The notes under the pieces are model-generated. The model saw only the letters and a program-made list of their open reading frames with translations, did no database searches and was not told the DNA's origin. DNA of 64,000 nt from Orobanche coerulescens (Eukaryota > Streptophyta > Magnoliopsida > Lamiales > Orobanchaceae), in contig CM065814.1 in NCBI GenBank assembly GCA_033398695.1, forward strand, positions 82,912,358 to 82,976,357, read 5' to 3'. A program made the translations under genes and the position numbers. Shown here one piece after another: positions 45,767 to 58,214 of the stretch (position 1 is the stretch's first letter; each line of letters begins with the position of its first letter).

Positions 45767-48271
45767 TGTAATATCCGGATTTTTATGGAAGTATTTCATC
45801 TGTATTTGAACCCTGTATTATTTGGAATGATGATATTGATAATTAAAGTATGATATATATCGTATTTGTATCCTTGTACATGAGTGTGGCAACATGTAAT
45901 TTTTCTTCATGCATATACGTGATAACATACGCTAAGAATGTAGCTTAACGTACGTTACCTGTTAATGATAACATACGCTACGAATGAAGAGTAGCGTACT
46001 TAATGCAGTCATTTATTGGGTAGGTCGGCTAGCACATGGGGTAACTGGTGGTGGGATCGACCAAGATACCCACCAGATTCACACGGCATGAACCTGGACA
46101 CTTTTAAGTCAACGGACTTTAACGTACGTTATGGACATTATGTAGCGTACACAAAATTATATGGATTACGTACGTAACATGATAAGTGTAGCGTACGTAA
46201 TGAAGTTCAGAAACAAGACAGTGAGCTATTTTGGACGATAACATACGTTATGAAGTAGTTCTAGCATACGTAACACTCAGAAAGTTATAAAAAGGGCAGC
46301 ACCCCATTTCATTTCATCTCGTTCTTATGCCTCTAAGCTTCACCATATTTCGTCCCCAGAAGATTTCCAGCCCCTTTAAACACACTTAGATCACTTGTTA
46401 CTGAATCATTGAGATTGTAAGATACTACTTGATCATTGAAGACTACTTATATTGGACTTCGGAGTGGAAATCATCACGAGTCGGCATTGAAGCAACCGGA
46501 GTTGGATTCTACTTATAGTCTCAATATTTTCTTCATCTTAAGGTATGTTATACTACTTCCAACCTGGAAGTTATGTTGTTAAAGACGATATGATCACACT
46601 ATCGAGAATAGTAGATCACTTTAACGATGTATGCAACCTAGTATCATGTTTAAACTATGATGATCGAGTTATTATGGTTTAGAACACCGTAGTTGAACCT
46701 TGTTGTGGCAAAAGATGAGTATAGTGAATTATAAACCATATCAAATGTTATCGTCATATTGATCGTAAAATTAGTGTCGATTTCCACTTTTACTAAATGG
46801 ATTTTGGAAAGAATCATCATAGTTGTAATCTTGCTTACAAGATGGAATAAGTAGTTCACCTTCAGGATAACCCTGGATTTAATGACGATATTAGATCAAA
46901 TACATCAACCATAGACCAGCCAAATTTTGCATGAGTATTACAATCAAGATTGAGAATAGTGTTACGAAGATATTCGTATCCTTGAAATTGAAGATATTAA
47001 TCCGTGGATCATTCATGAGCATGATATATATTTGAAGGTATTATAAGTTACTCACTGAGGATTTCGTAATACTCCGTCACTAATCGAGACAGTCGTCTGC
47101 CCAATGAGAAACTGACATGCATGATTAACGTACGTTAAGATTGGTAACTAACGTACATTATATTACATGGTTAACGTACGCTACGTTTGGTACGTAACGT
47201 ACATTATACTATCAGGCGAGTCAAGTAGACTGATCAGAGAGGAACTGTCGGTATATGGTTAGCGTACGCTAGACTTCATAGTTTACGTACGCTAACGAGT
47301 AAGTTTAACGTACGTTACAGAGGACATGTAACGTACGTTATGTAGGTCAGACAGCTTTCGTTTTATGAACTTTCAACCGTAATTTGGATTGTTAGAAGTT
47401 CGTTCGACCTAAGATGAATTCCATGTTATTTCTCTTATTTAAGGTTCGAACTTTGCTACGTGATTGATCGAGAGGGGCGACCTTTGAGTGTTTCATTTTC
47501 GTGGAAGTATTGTTCTTGTCTTCGAATTGAGGCAAGTACCATATTTGTTTTATGTATTGATGATATACATATTGTCGTGCATGTATGTCGTTGTTGTATG
47601 TCCACCTCATGTTGGTCCGACGGGATCATCGGGGGATCTATGCTAGCGTGTGCTGGATCATTGGACGGGTTTTTCCACCACGGGTTGGTCTGACGGGATC
47701 ATCATGGGTTCTAAGCAGTGAATGCTGGATCGTCGGAATTACCATGTGTATGTTATGATATCATGTTGTGATTATCAGTTGTGTATGTTATTTGTGAGTT
47801 TCTCGTAGGAGGAGACTCGTTGGTATTTTTGTCGTTTACGTTATTATTCTTCGTGAGATATGAATAATATGTTGTGGTACTTGTACTAGCATCGTTGTGC
47901 TAACCCCTTCGGGGGTGAACATTTTGTTTATGTTCAGGATCCAGGAGAGCGGGGAAACAACCACTGGAGCTGCATGACGACGAGGGTACAGAGTGATGTT
48001 CTGGCCGGGTTTATTTGTCTGTTGTTTGTTGGTTATTTCAATAAGTACTCGAGTACGAAGTCGTTTATGATGAATTTGAATTTGGTGATGTATTAATAAG
48101 TTTCTGTTGAACATTTGTATTTTTAGTATTTGGTCAGAACTGTTGTATCTTAATTCCGTTATTTCCATTCGTTAGTACCTGTTAATGTCTTTTCAATTCT
48201 TCAGCCTTGTAAATCCTTATGTAAAGGATTTACGGCGCTGTAATATTCCTGAATATATCGGGGGTGTTACA
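45767..48271 (+). repeat. Array LTR 1
   Basis: 2505 bp, TGTAATATCC...GTGTTACA. It is more diverged from LTRs 2 and 3 than they are from each other. Confidence 0.93.
45930..46294 (+). promoter_or_regulatory. AACGTACGTT cluster and TATA box, array LTR 1
   Basis: Sites of the types TTAACGTACGTT, TAGCGTACG and TTACGTACGTAA lie over 350 bp and end at TATAAAAAG (46286-46294). A second set, downstream of the TATA box, lies at 47125-47345. Confidence 0.6.
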
Positions 48272-48276
48272 GAATA

Positions 48277-48288
48277 TGGTATCAGAGC
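48277..48288 (+). other. Array unit 1 primer-binding site
   Basis: TGGTATCAGAGC, exact complement of initiator Met tRNA 3' end, 5 bp after the LTR. Confidence 0.9.
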
Positions 48289-48506
48289 TAAGATTATGGA
48301 TATCTTGGCCATTGGGTTAAAATAGGGGTCATTTATGTCTTTTGAGGTAACCGGCCGCGAATAACATCATTGTACTGCCTACGTCTTCGTGCGGGCGGTG
48401 GTTGTAAGTTCATAAACTCTATCTCATCTTTTACATGTTATATTACTTTGTACTTGAGCATTTGAATGGTATTGTTTCCTGTATATTGAGTATTTATGCT
48501 TACAGT

Positions 48507-49520
48507 ATGTTGAGAGGCGGACGTGGTCGCGGTCGCGGACGCGGACGAAGGAATGTAGAAAGGTAAGCGTCGCCTTCAAATCAAGCCAGTCATAGCTCAG
48601 GCGAGCCACGACGATCTATCAATAACAAACCGGAACCTACTGTACCAGAGATCCTTCGTCAGGTGGTGAACCAGATGACTCAGTTCGCTCAGGTCATGGA
48701 CCGAATGCAGGTGGCGGTAGGATTACAGCAGGGAGATATACAGCAAGGGATCCCAGACATGGGAAATCAAGATGACCGATGGCTACAAGAGGTGGCGAAG
48801 ATGCAACCACCCAAATTCAACGGTATTTCTGAGACTCCCACCTGGGACCATTGGTTGAAGGAACTGGAGAAAATCTTTGCTAGAATTAACTACCCAGACG
48901 ACCGGAGAGCCTCTATCGCTCAATACTTTCTGATAGGGGAAGCGTCCGAATGGTGGGAAGCCATCCGGCCTGTAGACCATGATGCTGATTGGACAGAGTT
49001 TAAATTAATTATGGAAGCTCAGTACTGCCCTCGTCCTGTGAGGGAAGCCAAGGTTCGGGAGTTTTTCTCCGCTCAGCCTTCAGATGTGCCAGTATCTCAG
49101 GCAATTAAGACGTTTAACCAGCAGCTGGCATTTGTTCGACATCTGGTCAGAACAGATGCATAAATGATGATCCATTTTGATATGAGGATGAAACCAGAAA
49201 TCCAGAGGTACATGTCCGGTTTTGAATGTACCACACACCGTCAATACCAGGATAAGGCGTTGGCGTATGAGATCAAGGAAGCAGCTATGGACAAATTTAC
49301 GGAATCCAAGAAGCAGAAAGTATCTGGTACTTTTACAGAGCACAAGAGCAACGGGCCCCGCAAGGCCCAGTCATCTTTTCATTCTTTCAAGAAACCTCCG
49401 CACCCAGTTAGGAGCGGAAAGAACTTCAGAGCAACATCAACCATGGCTGATGTTACCAGGAAATGCTTTAACTGTGCCCAGACGGGGCACTATCGACGGA
49501 ATTGCCCCTACCTGCCGTGA
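48507..49520 (+). pseudogene. Array unit 1 gag
   Basis: The ATG at 48507 opens an RGRGRGRGR leader that ends in TAA at 48564. The same frame continues open through the Ty3-gag core (MQPPKFNGISETPTWDHWL, YFLIGEASEWWEAI), a second TAA at 49161, IHFDMRMKPEIQRYMSGF, and the zinc knuckle CFNCAQTGHYRRNC (49464-49505). It ends at 49520, where the frame should continue into a second knuckle. A 1-base shift present in both units breaks it there. Confidence 0.9.
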
Positions 49521-49522
49521 CT

Positions 49523-50229
49523 TGTTTTGATTGTGGTCGAGAGGGACATCGTGCGGTGTTCTGTGAAGAGGCTGCAAAGTCTTTTAGAGCCCGTACACCA
49601 CAACCAGTCCAGAAAGAAGCCAGTATCCAACAGATGCAGCAAAGTGTTTAGATGCCTCAGAATTTTGGCCGCGGGCGAGGCAGAGGACAGTGGGACCGAA
49701 AGGGTACATCAAGTGCCGGATCTGTTCCCCCACGTCTGTACGAGATGAGGAGAACAGATGACCAGGATGCTGCTATCGCATCAGGTACTGTCCAGATCCT
49801 TTCCCAGCCAGTTAGCGTTTTATTCGATACAGGAGCTATGCATTCTTTTATATCCTTGTCTTGTGTAAATCGTTTGAATATTTCTGGTTTTCATACTTGT
49901 GAACCTTATGTTGTTGGTTTACCGAGTGGAGAGAGGATTGTCGGGAACTTAGAAACCAGAAATTTCCATGTATCATTTGGAGGCAGAGAGTGGCTCTCAA
50001 ATTTGATTGTGATAGAAATGCAAGGAGACGACCTGATACTCGGAGACAATTAGCTTAATCGATATGGAGCAATTGTAAACTACCGAAGGAGGAATATCTC
50101 GCTGATCGCTGACGATGGTTCCGAAATACTGTTTGAAGGATGGAAACCAGGAAGCTCAGGAAAGTTGATCAAGGCAATGAAAGCTGTCAAATTGTTGAAA
50201 CAGTGTCTGCAGGATCTTGGTGCTATGCA
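49523..50229 (+). pseudogene. Array unit 1 second zinc knuckle and protease
   Basis: The frame starts CFDCGREGHRAVFC, has a stop near 49650, then NFGRGRGRGQWDRKG and SAGSVPPRLYEMRR. The aspartic protease motif VLFDTGAMHSFIS is at about 49822. A TAG at about 50051 stands where unit 2 has TGG. The tail to RT shifts frame near 50200 where one base is missing against unit 2. Confidence 0.88.
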
Positions 50230-50800
50230 ATGAAGAAGGAAGACGAAATTGTGGAACTTTCATCCATTTCTGTTGTGAACGAATTTCCAGATGTATTTCC
50301 TGACGAGTTACCTGGACTACCTCCACGATGGGATGTAAAATTCACCATTGAGTTGGAACCCGGAGCTACACCAATTTCTAAGGCGCCGTATCGTATGGCA
50401 CCTACTGAGATGTACGAACTGAAGAAGCAATTGGAGGAGTTACTGGACAAAGGCTATATTCAGCCAAGCGTTTCGCCCTGGGGAGCGCCAGTTCTTTTTA
50501 TCCGAAAGAAGTATAGATCGCTTCGACTGTGTATTGACTATCGAGAACTGAACAAGATGACGATTAAGAACATGTATCCGTTGCCATGGATTGATGATCT
50601 GTTTGATCAGTTGCAAGGAGCAACAGTATTTTCTAAAATCAATCTGAGATCAGGATATCATCAGCTGAGGATTAAGGAATCTGATGTTCCGAAATCAGCG
50701 TTCAGAACTCGTTACGGACACTATGAGTTTGTAGTAATGCCGTTTGGTCTCACTAATGCACCTGCTGTATTCATGCAATTGATGAACCGAGTGTTCATCT
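50230..50800 (+). pseudogene. Array unit 1 reverse transcriptase, N-terminal two thirds
   Basis: Open at 50140-50874 with [77 protein letters not shown] and MNRVF. After MNRVF about 22 bp are missing, including codons for the strand just before the catalytic FIDD, and the frame shifts. Confidence 0.9.
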
Positions 50801-50801
50801 C

Positions 50802-52445
50802 GTGTTCATTGATGACATTCTGGTGTATTCTAAGAGCCCAGAAGAGCATGCACAGCATTTGCGAATTGTATTAGAACTTTTAAGAAGTGAGCGACTGTAC
50901 GCCAAACTCTCTAAGTTTGAATTCTGGCTAAAGGAAGTAATGTTCCTCGGTCATGTGGTATCAGCTGAAGGAGTACGAGTAGATCCTCAGAAGATTGAAG
51001 CGTTTTTGGATTGGAAGCCTCCAAAGAACGTGAAAGAAGTCCGAAGTTTCTTAGGACTTGCTGGGTATTATCGTCGGTTCGTGGAAGGGTTTTCTAAAAT
51101 TTCCCGCCCACTTACTCGACTCCTGCAGAAAACTCAAAAGTTTGAGTGGAACGAGTTGTGTCAGTTTAGCTTTGATGAATTGAAGAAGAGATTGACGACG
51201 GCGCCGATTCTATCACTTCCACAGGGAACTGGAGGATTTATAGTTTACAGTGATGCTTCGAACCAAGGGCTCGGATGCGTATTGATGCAGAATGAGAAGG
51301 TGATCGCTTATGCGTCGCGACAACTGAAACCTTATGAAGTGAATTACCCAACGCACGCTTTGGAGCTGGCAGCAGTGGTTTTTGCTTTGAAAATCTGGAG
51401 GCATTATCTGTACGGGACTCACTGTCAGATCTTTACGGATCACAAGAGTCTCAAATACATCTTTAGTGAGAAAGAGTTTAACTTGCGGCAAATAAGATGG
51501 TTAGAACTGATTAAGGACTATGACTTGGAGATTTTGTATCATCCAGGCAAAGCGAATGTAGTGGCCGATGCACTCAGCCGCAAGCCTGTTTCTATTCAGA
51601 TGCTGGAGACTCTGACCTCCCAACTTAGCCTTCAACAAGAGATGATTCGAGAAGAAATTGAAGTGTGGTTACAAAGAGTCCAAGGACAACTGTGCGTGAT
51701 GGAAATAACTTCATCATTAACCGAAGAAATCAAATCTAGACAGGCAGATGATCCTCTGATGATTCGGTTACGTGATGAAGTGATCAAGGGAAAGGCCCCC
51801 GGATTCGTAATTCATGATGATGGAGTTTTGAGATTTCAGAACCGACTCTGCGTTCCTGATATCGATGTTCTGAAACAGACGATTATGAAGGAAGCTCACA
51901 GCACGCCCTATTCTATCCACCCGGGCACCAGTAAGATGTATAAGGACCTGAAACATAACTTTTGGTAGGGCAACATGAAGAAAGAGGTAGCGGAGTATGT
52001 CTCGAAATGCTTGACTTGTCTGCAGGTTAAGATCGAGCATCAACAACCTGCCGGGATGTTGAAGCCGCTCCCGATTCCTGAATGGAAGTGGGAGGACATA
52101 TCGATGGACTTTATCACTAGTATGCCTAGAACCAAGACAGGAATGAACATGATTTGGGTAATAGTTGATCGTTTAACCAAATCAGCTCATTTTCTAGGCA
52201 TTAAGGACACGTGGGGACCAGAGAGGTTGGCACGAGTGTTTATTTCGGAGATAGTTCGATTGCATGGTACGCCGAAGACCATTGTTTCTGATCGAGACGG
52301 CCGTTTTGTGTCTCACTTTTGGAAAGCAGTTCATAAGGCCTTGGGAACCGAATTGAAGTTCAGCACCGCTTATCACCCACAGACTGATGGACAATCCGAG
52401 AGGACTATTCAAACGGTGGAAGATATGCTGAGGGTTATGCCTTAG
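50802..52445 (+). pseudogene. Array unit 1 RT end, RNase H and integrase
   Basis: [10 protein letters not shown] carries the catalytic aspartates. [37 protein letters not shown] and [15 protein letters not shown] (RNase H) follow. The integrase finger runs from HPGTSKMYK to CLTCLQVK, with a W-to-stop (TAG, about 51966) inside it. The integrase core has MDFITSMP, SDRDGRF and DGQSERTIQTVEDML. A base missing near 52437 shifts the frame. Confidence 0.9.
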
Positions 52446-53146
52446 ATTGGTCAACTGATTGGGAAGTTCATCTACCGTTGATTGAATTTACCTACAACAA
52501 TAGTTGGCATGCTTCCATTAAGATGGCACCGTTTGAGGCATTATACGGGAGGAGATGTAGATCGCCCCTATGTTGGGACGATTCATCAGACTTAATCGGG
52601 ACAGAACCAGAGTTGATCGTATAGACTCGAGAGAAGATAGCCTTGATTCGTGAAAGATTGTTGACCGCCCAGAGTCGCCAAAAATCTTACGTAGACGTAC
52701 GCCATCGCCCGTTGGAGTTCAGTACTGGAGACCACGTACTTTTAAAGGTTTCTCCTACTCAGGGAATCTTCCATTTTGGAAGGAAAGGAAAACTGAGTCC
52801 GAGATATATCGGACCATTCGAGATCCTTGAGAGAGTTGGAGAGTTGGCATACAGGTTAGCATTACCGCCGTCATTGGGCCATGTTCATAACGTGTTCCAC
52901 ATATCCCAATTACGTAGATATATACCGGATCCTAGTCATGTCATTGATTTCGGCGAAATCGAAGTCACTCAGGATGGGACGTTTGAAGAAAGACCGGTCA
53001 AGATACTCGAGAGTCGAGTTAAGCAGTTGAGGAACAAACCAATCATTTTGGTCAAAGTTCAGTGGTCGCGCCGTGGAGTGGAAGAAGCCACTTGGGAAAC
53101 GGAAGACAGCATGAAATCCAGATATCCAGAATTATTTTCGTCTTGA
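52446..53146 (+). pseudogene. Array unit 1 integrase C-terminus and chromodomain
   Basis: YNNSWHASIKMAPFEALYGR, a TAG at about 52621 (CAG in unit 2), then an open frame with SRQKSYVDVRHRPLEF and the chromodomain EEATWETEDSMKSRYPELFSS, ending at 53146. Confidence 0.88.
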
Positions 53147-53181
53147 GTTTCGGGACGAAACTCCTTTTTAGTAGGAGAGTA
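53147..53181 (+). other. Array unit 1 post-stop hairpin and purine tract
   Basis: GTTTCGGGACGAAAC (53147-53161) follows the stop directly. AGTAGGAGAGTA (53170-53181) precedes LTR 2. Confidence 0.7.
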
Positions 53182-55685
53182 TGTAATATCTGGATTTTTA
53201 TGGAAGTATTTCATCTGTATTTGAACCCTGTATTATTTAGAATGATGATATTGATAATTGAAGTATGATATTTATCGTATTTGTATCCTTGTACATGAGT
53301 GTGGCAACATGTAATTTTTCTCCATGCATATACGTGATAACGTACGCTAAGAATGTAGCTTAACGTACGTTACCTGTTAATGATAACGTATGCTACGAAT
53401 GAAGAGTAGCGTACGTAATGCAGTCAATTATTGGGTAGGTCGGCTAGCACATGGGGTATCTGGTGGTGGGCTCGACCAAGATACCTACCAAATTCGCACG
53501 GCATGAACCTGGACACTTTTAAGTCAACGGACTTTAACGTACGTTATGGACATTATGTAGCGTACGCAAATTATATGGATTACGTACGTAACATGATAAG
53601 TGTAGCGTACGCAATGAAGTTCAGAAACAAGACAGTGAGCTATTTTGGATGATAACATACGTTATGAAGTATTTCTAGCGTACGTAACACTCAGAAAGTT
53701 ATAAAAAGGGCAGCACCCCATTTCATTTCATCTCGTTCTTTTGCCTCTAAGCTTCACCATATTTCATCCCCAGAAGATTTCCAGCCCCTTTTAACACACT
53801 TAGATCACTTGTTACTGAATCATTGAGATTGTAAGATACTACTTGATCATTGAAGACTACTTATATTGGACTTCGGAGTGGAAATCATCACAAGTCGGCG
53901 TTGAAGCAACCGGAGTTGGATTCTACTTATAGTCTCAGTATTTTCTTCATCTTAAGGTAAGTTATACTACTTCCAACCTTGAAGTTATGTTGATAAAGAC
54001 GATATGATCACACTACCGATAATAGTAGATCACTTTGACGATGTATGCAACCTAGTATCATGTTTAAACTATGATGATCGAGTTATTATGGTTTAGAACA
54101 CCGTAGTTGAACCTTGTTGTGGCAAAGGATGAGAATAGTGAATTATAAACCGTATCAAATGTTATCGTCATATTGATCGTAAACTTAGTGTCGATTTCCA
54201 CTTTTACTAAATGGATTTTGGAAAGAATCATCATAGTTGTAATCTTTCTTACAAGATGGAATAAGTAGTTAACCTTCAGGATAAGCCTGGATTTAATGAC
54301 GATATTAGATCAAATACATCAACCATAGACCAACCGAATTTTGCATGAGTATTACAATCAAGATTGAGAATAGTGTTATGAAGATATTCGTATCCTTGAA
54401 ATTGAAGATATTAATCCGTAGATCATTCATGAGCATGATATATATTTGAAGGTATTATAAGTTACTCACTGAGGATTTCGTAATACTCTGTCACTAATCG
54501 AGACAGTCGTCTGCCCAGTGAGAAACTGACATGCATGATTAACGTACGTTAAGATTGGCAACTAACGTACATTATATTACATGGTTAACATACGCTACGT
54601 TTGGTACGTAACGTACGTTATACTATCAGGCGAGTCAAGTAGACTGATCAGAGAGGAACTATCTGTATATGGTTAGCGTACGCTAGACTTCATAGTTTAC
54701 GTACGCTAACGAGTAAGTTTAACGTACGTTACAGAGGACATGTAACGTACGTTATGTAGGTCAGATAGCTTTCATTTTATGAACTTTCAACCGTAATTTG
54801 GATTTTTAGATGTTCGTTCGACCTAAGATGAATTCCATGTTATTTCTCTTATTTAAGGTTCGAACTTTGCTACGTGATTGATCGAGAGGGGCGACCTTCG
54901 AGTGTTCCGTTTTCGTGGAAGTATTGTTCTTGTCTTCGAATCGAGGCAACTACCTTATTTGTTTTATGTATTGATGATATACATATTGTCGTGCATGTAT
55001 GTCGTTGTTGTATGTCCACCTCGTGTTGGTCCGACGGGATCATCGGGGGATCTATGCTAGCGTGCGCTGGATCATCGGATGGGTTTTTCCACCACGGGTT
55101 GGTCTGACGGGATCATCGTGGGTTCTAGGCAGTGAACGCTGGATCGTCGGAATTACCATGTGTATGTTATGATATCATGTTGTGATTATCAGTTGTGTAT
55201 GCTATTTGTGAGTTTCTCGTAGGAGGAGACTCGTTGGTATTTTTGTCGTTTACGTTATTATTCTTCGTGAGATATGAATAATATGTTGTGGTACTTGTAC
55301 TAGCATCGTTGTGCTAACCCCTTCGGGGGTGAATATTTTGTTTATGTTCAGGATCCAGGAGAGCGGGGAAACAACCACTGGAGCTGCATGACGACGAGGG
55401 TACAGAGTGATGTTCCGGCCGGGTTTATTTGTCTGTTGTTTGTTGGTTATTTCAATAAGTACTCGAGTACGAAGTCGTTTATGATGAATTTGAATTTGGT
55501 GATGTATTAATAAGTTTCTGTTGAACATTTGTATTTTTAGTATTTGGTCAGAACTGTTGTATCTTAATTCCGTTATTTCCATTCGTTAATATCTGTTAAT
55601 GTCTTTTCAATTCTTCAGCCTTGTAAATCCTTATGTAAAGGATTTACGGCGCTGTAATATTCCATAATATATCGGGGGTGTTACA
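53182..55685 (+). repeat. Array LTR 2 (shared by units 1 and 2)
   Basis: 2504 bp, TGTAATATCT...GTGTTACA. It is flanked on both sides by internal sequence with no target duplication. Confidence 0.94.
53337..53708 (+). promoter_or_regulatory. AACGTACGTT cluster and TATA box, array LTR 2
   Basis: Same layout as LTR 1, with TATAAAAAG at 53700-53708. The downstream set at 54538-54755 includes GTTAGCGTACGCTAG and TTACGTACGCTAAC, which match the element B and copia site type. Confidence 0.6.
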
Positions 55686-55690
55686 GAATA

Positions 55691-55702
55691 TGGTATCAGA
55701 GC
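55691..55702 (+). other. Array unit 2 primer-binding site
   Basis: TGGTATCAGAGC, as in unit 1. Confidence 0.9.
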
Positions 55703-55920
55703 TAAGATTATGGATATCTTGGCCATTGGGTTAAAATAGGGGTCATTTATGTCTTTTGAGGTAACCGGCCGCGAATAACATCATTGTACTGCCTACGTCT
55801 TCGTGCGGGCGGTGGTTGTAAGTTCATAAACTCTATCTCATCTTTTACATGTTATATTACTTTGTACTTGAGCATTTGAATGGTATTGTTTCCTGTATAT
55901 TGAGTATTTATGCTTACAGT

Positions 55921-56935
55921 ATGTTGAGAGGCGGACGTGGTCGCGGTCGCGGACGCGGACGAAGGAATGTAGAAAGGGAAGCGTCGCCTTCAAATCAAGC
56001 CGATCCATAGCTCAAAGCGAGCCACGGCGATCTATCAATAACAAACCGGAACCTCATCAGACTGAGATCCTTCACGTGGTGAACCAGATGACTCGGTTCG
56101 CCGTGTCATGGACCGAATGCAGGTGGCGGTAGGATTACAGCAGGGAGATATACAGCAAGGGATCCCAGACATGGGAAATCAAGATGACCGATGGCTACAA
56201 GAGGTGGCGAAGATGCAACCACCCAAATTCAACGGTATTTCTGAGACTCCCACCTGGGACCATTGGTTGAAGGAACTGGAGAAAATATTTGCTAGAATTA
56301 ACTACCCAGATGACCGGAGAGCCTCTATCGCTCAATACTTTCTGATAGGGGAAGCGTCCAAATGGTGGGAAGCCATCCGGCCTGTAGACCATGATGCTGA
56401 TTGGACAGAGTTTAAATTAATGATGGAAGCTCAGTACTGCCCTCGTCCTGTGAGGGAAGCCAAGGTTCGGGAGTTTTTCTCCGCTCAGCCTTCAGATGTG
56501 CCAGTATCTCAGGCAATTAAGACGTTTAACCAGCAGCTGGCATTTGTTCGACATCTGGTCAGAACAGATGCAGAAATGATGATCCATTTTGATATGAGGA
56601 TGAAACCGGAAATCCAGAGGTACATGTCCGGTTTTGAATGTACCACACTCCGTCAATACCAGGATAAGGCGTTGGCGTATGAGATCAAGGAAGCAGCTAT
56701 GGAGAAATTTACGGAATCCAAGAAGCAGAAAGTATCTGGTACTTTTACAGAGCACAAGAGCAGCGGGCCCCGCAAGGCCCAGTCATCTTTTCATTCTTTC
56801 AAGAAACCTCCGCACCCAGTTAGGAGCGGAAAGAACTTCGGAGCAACATCAACCATGGCTGATGTTACCAGGAAATGCTTTAACTGTGCCCAGACGGGGC
56901 ACTATCGACGGAATTGCCCCTACCTGCCGTGGCTT
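55921..56935 (+). pseudogene. Array unit 2 gag
   Basis: The ATG at 55921 opens an RGRGRGRGR leader. Between 56001 and 56107 a dense patch of substitutions and indels against unit 1 breaks the frame. From 56108 the gag core is open (YFLIGEASKWWEAI, no stop at the site of the unit 1 TAA) through the zinc knuckle CFNCAQTGHYRRNC at about 56877. As in unit 1, the second knuckle lies in another frame. Confidence 0.9.
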
Positions 56936-56940
56936 GTTTT

Positions 56941-57495
56941 GATTGTGGTCGAGAGGGACATCGTGCGGTGTTCTGTGAAGAGGCTGCAAAGTCTTTTAGA
57001 GCCCGTACACCACAACCATTCCAGAAAGAAGCCAGTATCCAACAGATGCAGCAAAGTGTTTAGATGCCTCAGAATTTTGGCCGCGGGCGAGGCAGAGGAC
57101 AGTGGGACCGAAAGGGTACATCAAGTGCCGGATCTGTTCCCCCACGTCTGTACGAGATGAGGAGAACAGATGATCAGGATGCTGCTATCACATCAGGTAC
57201 TGTCCAGATCCTTTCCCAGCCAGTTAGCGTTTTATTCAATACAGGAGCTATGCATTCTTTTATATCCTTGTCTTGTGTAAATCGTTTGAATATTTCTGGT
57301 TTTCATACTTGTGAACCTTATGTTGTTGGTTTACCGAGTAGAGAGAGGATTGTTGGGAACTTAGAAACCAGAAATTTCCATGTATCATTTGGAGGCACAG
57401 AGTGGCTCTCAAATTTGATTGTGATAGAAATGCAAGGAGACGACCTGATACTCGGAGACAATTGGCTTAATCGATATGGAGCAATTGTAAACTAA
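56941..57495 (+). pseudogene. Array unit 2 second knuckle and protease
   Basis: The second knuckle and FGRGRGRGQWD match unit 1. The protease motif reads VLFNTGAMHSFIS, so the catalytic aspartate is replaced by asparagine (GAT to AAT). A TAA at 57493-57495 ends the frame; unit 1 has TAC there. Confidence 0.9.
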
Positions 57496-57498
57496 CGA

Positions 57499-58204
57499 AT
57501 GAGGAATATCTCGCTGATCGCTGACGATGGTTCCGAAATACTGTTTGAAGCATGGAAACCAGGAAGCTCAGGAAAGTTGATCAAGGCAATGAAATCTGTC
57601 AAATTGTTGAAACAGGGCTGTACCGGATACTGGTGCTATGCAATGAAGAAGGAAGACGAAATTGTGGAACTTTCATCCATTTCTGTTGTGAACGAATTTC
57701 CAGATGTATTTCCTGACGAGTTACCTGGACTACCTCCACGATGGGATGTAAAATTCACCATTGAGTTGGAACCCGGAGCTACACCAATTTCTAAGGCGCC
57801 GTATCGTATGGCACCTACTGAGATGTACGAACTGAAGAAGCAATTGGAGGAGTTACTGGACAAAGGCTATATTCAGCCAAGCGTTTCGCCCTGGGGAGCG
57901 CCAGTTCTTTTTATCCGAAAGAAGTATAGATCACTTCGACTGTGTATTGACTATCGAGAACTGAACAAGATGACGATTAAGAACAAGTATCCGTTGCCAT
58001 GGATTGATGATCTATTTGATCAGTTGCAAGGAGCAACAGTATTTTCTAAAATCAATCTGAGATCAGGATATCATCAGCTGAGGATTAAGTAATCTGATGT
58101 TCCGAAATCAGCGTTCAGAACTCGTTACGGACACTATGAGTTTGTAGTGATGCCGTTTGGTCTCACTAATGCACCTGCTGTATTCATGCAATTGATGAAC
58201 CGAG
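57499..58204 (+). pseudogene. Array unit 2 reverse transcriptase, N-terminal part
   Basis: The same frame as the protease continues through [14 protein letters not shown] and [12 protein letters not shown] to [12 protein letters not shown] at 58090-58092 (unit 1: GAA) interrupts it, then [23 protein letters not shown] and MNRVF. The same deletion of about 22 bp as in unit 1 follows at about 58208. Confidence 0.9.
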
Positions 58205-58214
58205 TGTTCGTCTC

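Noticed and set aside
46650..48609. Short frames repeated at 53062-55582 and 60476-63444
   Set aside because: They recur in each array LTR and do not resemble any known protein.
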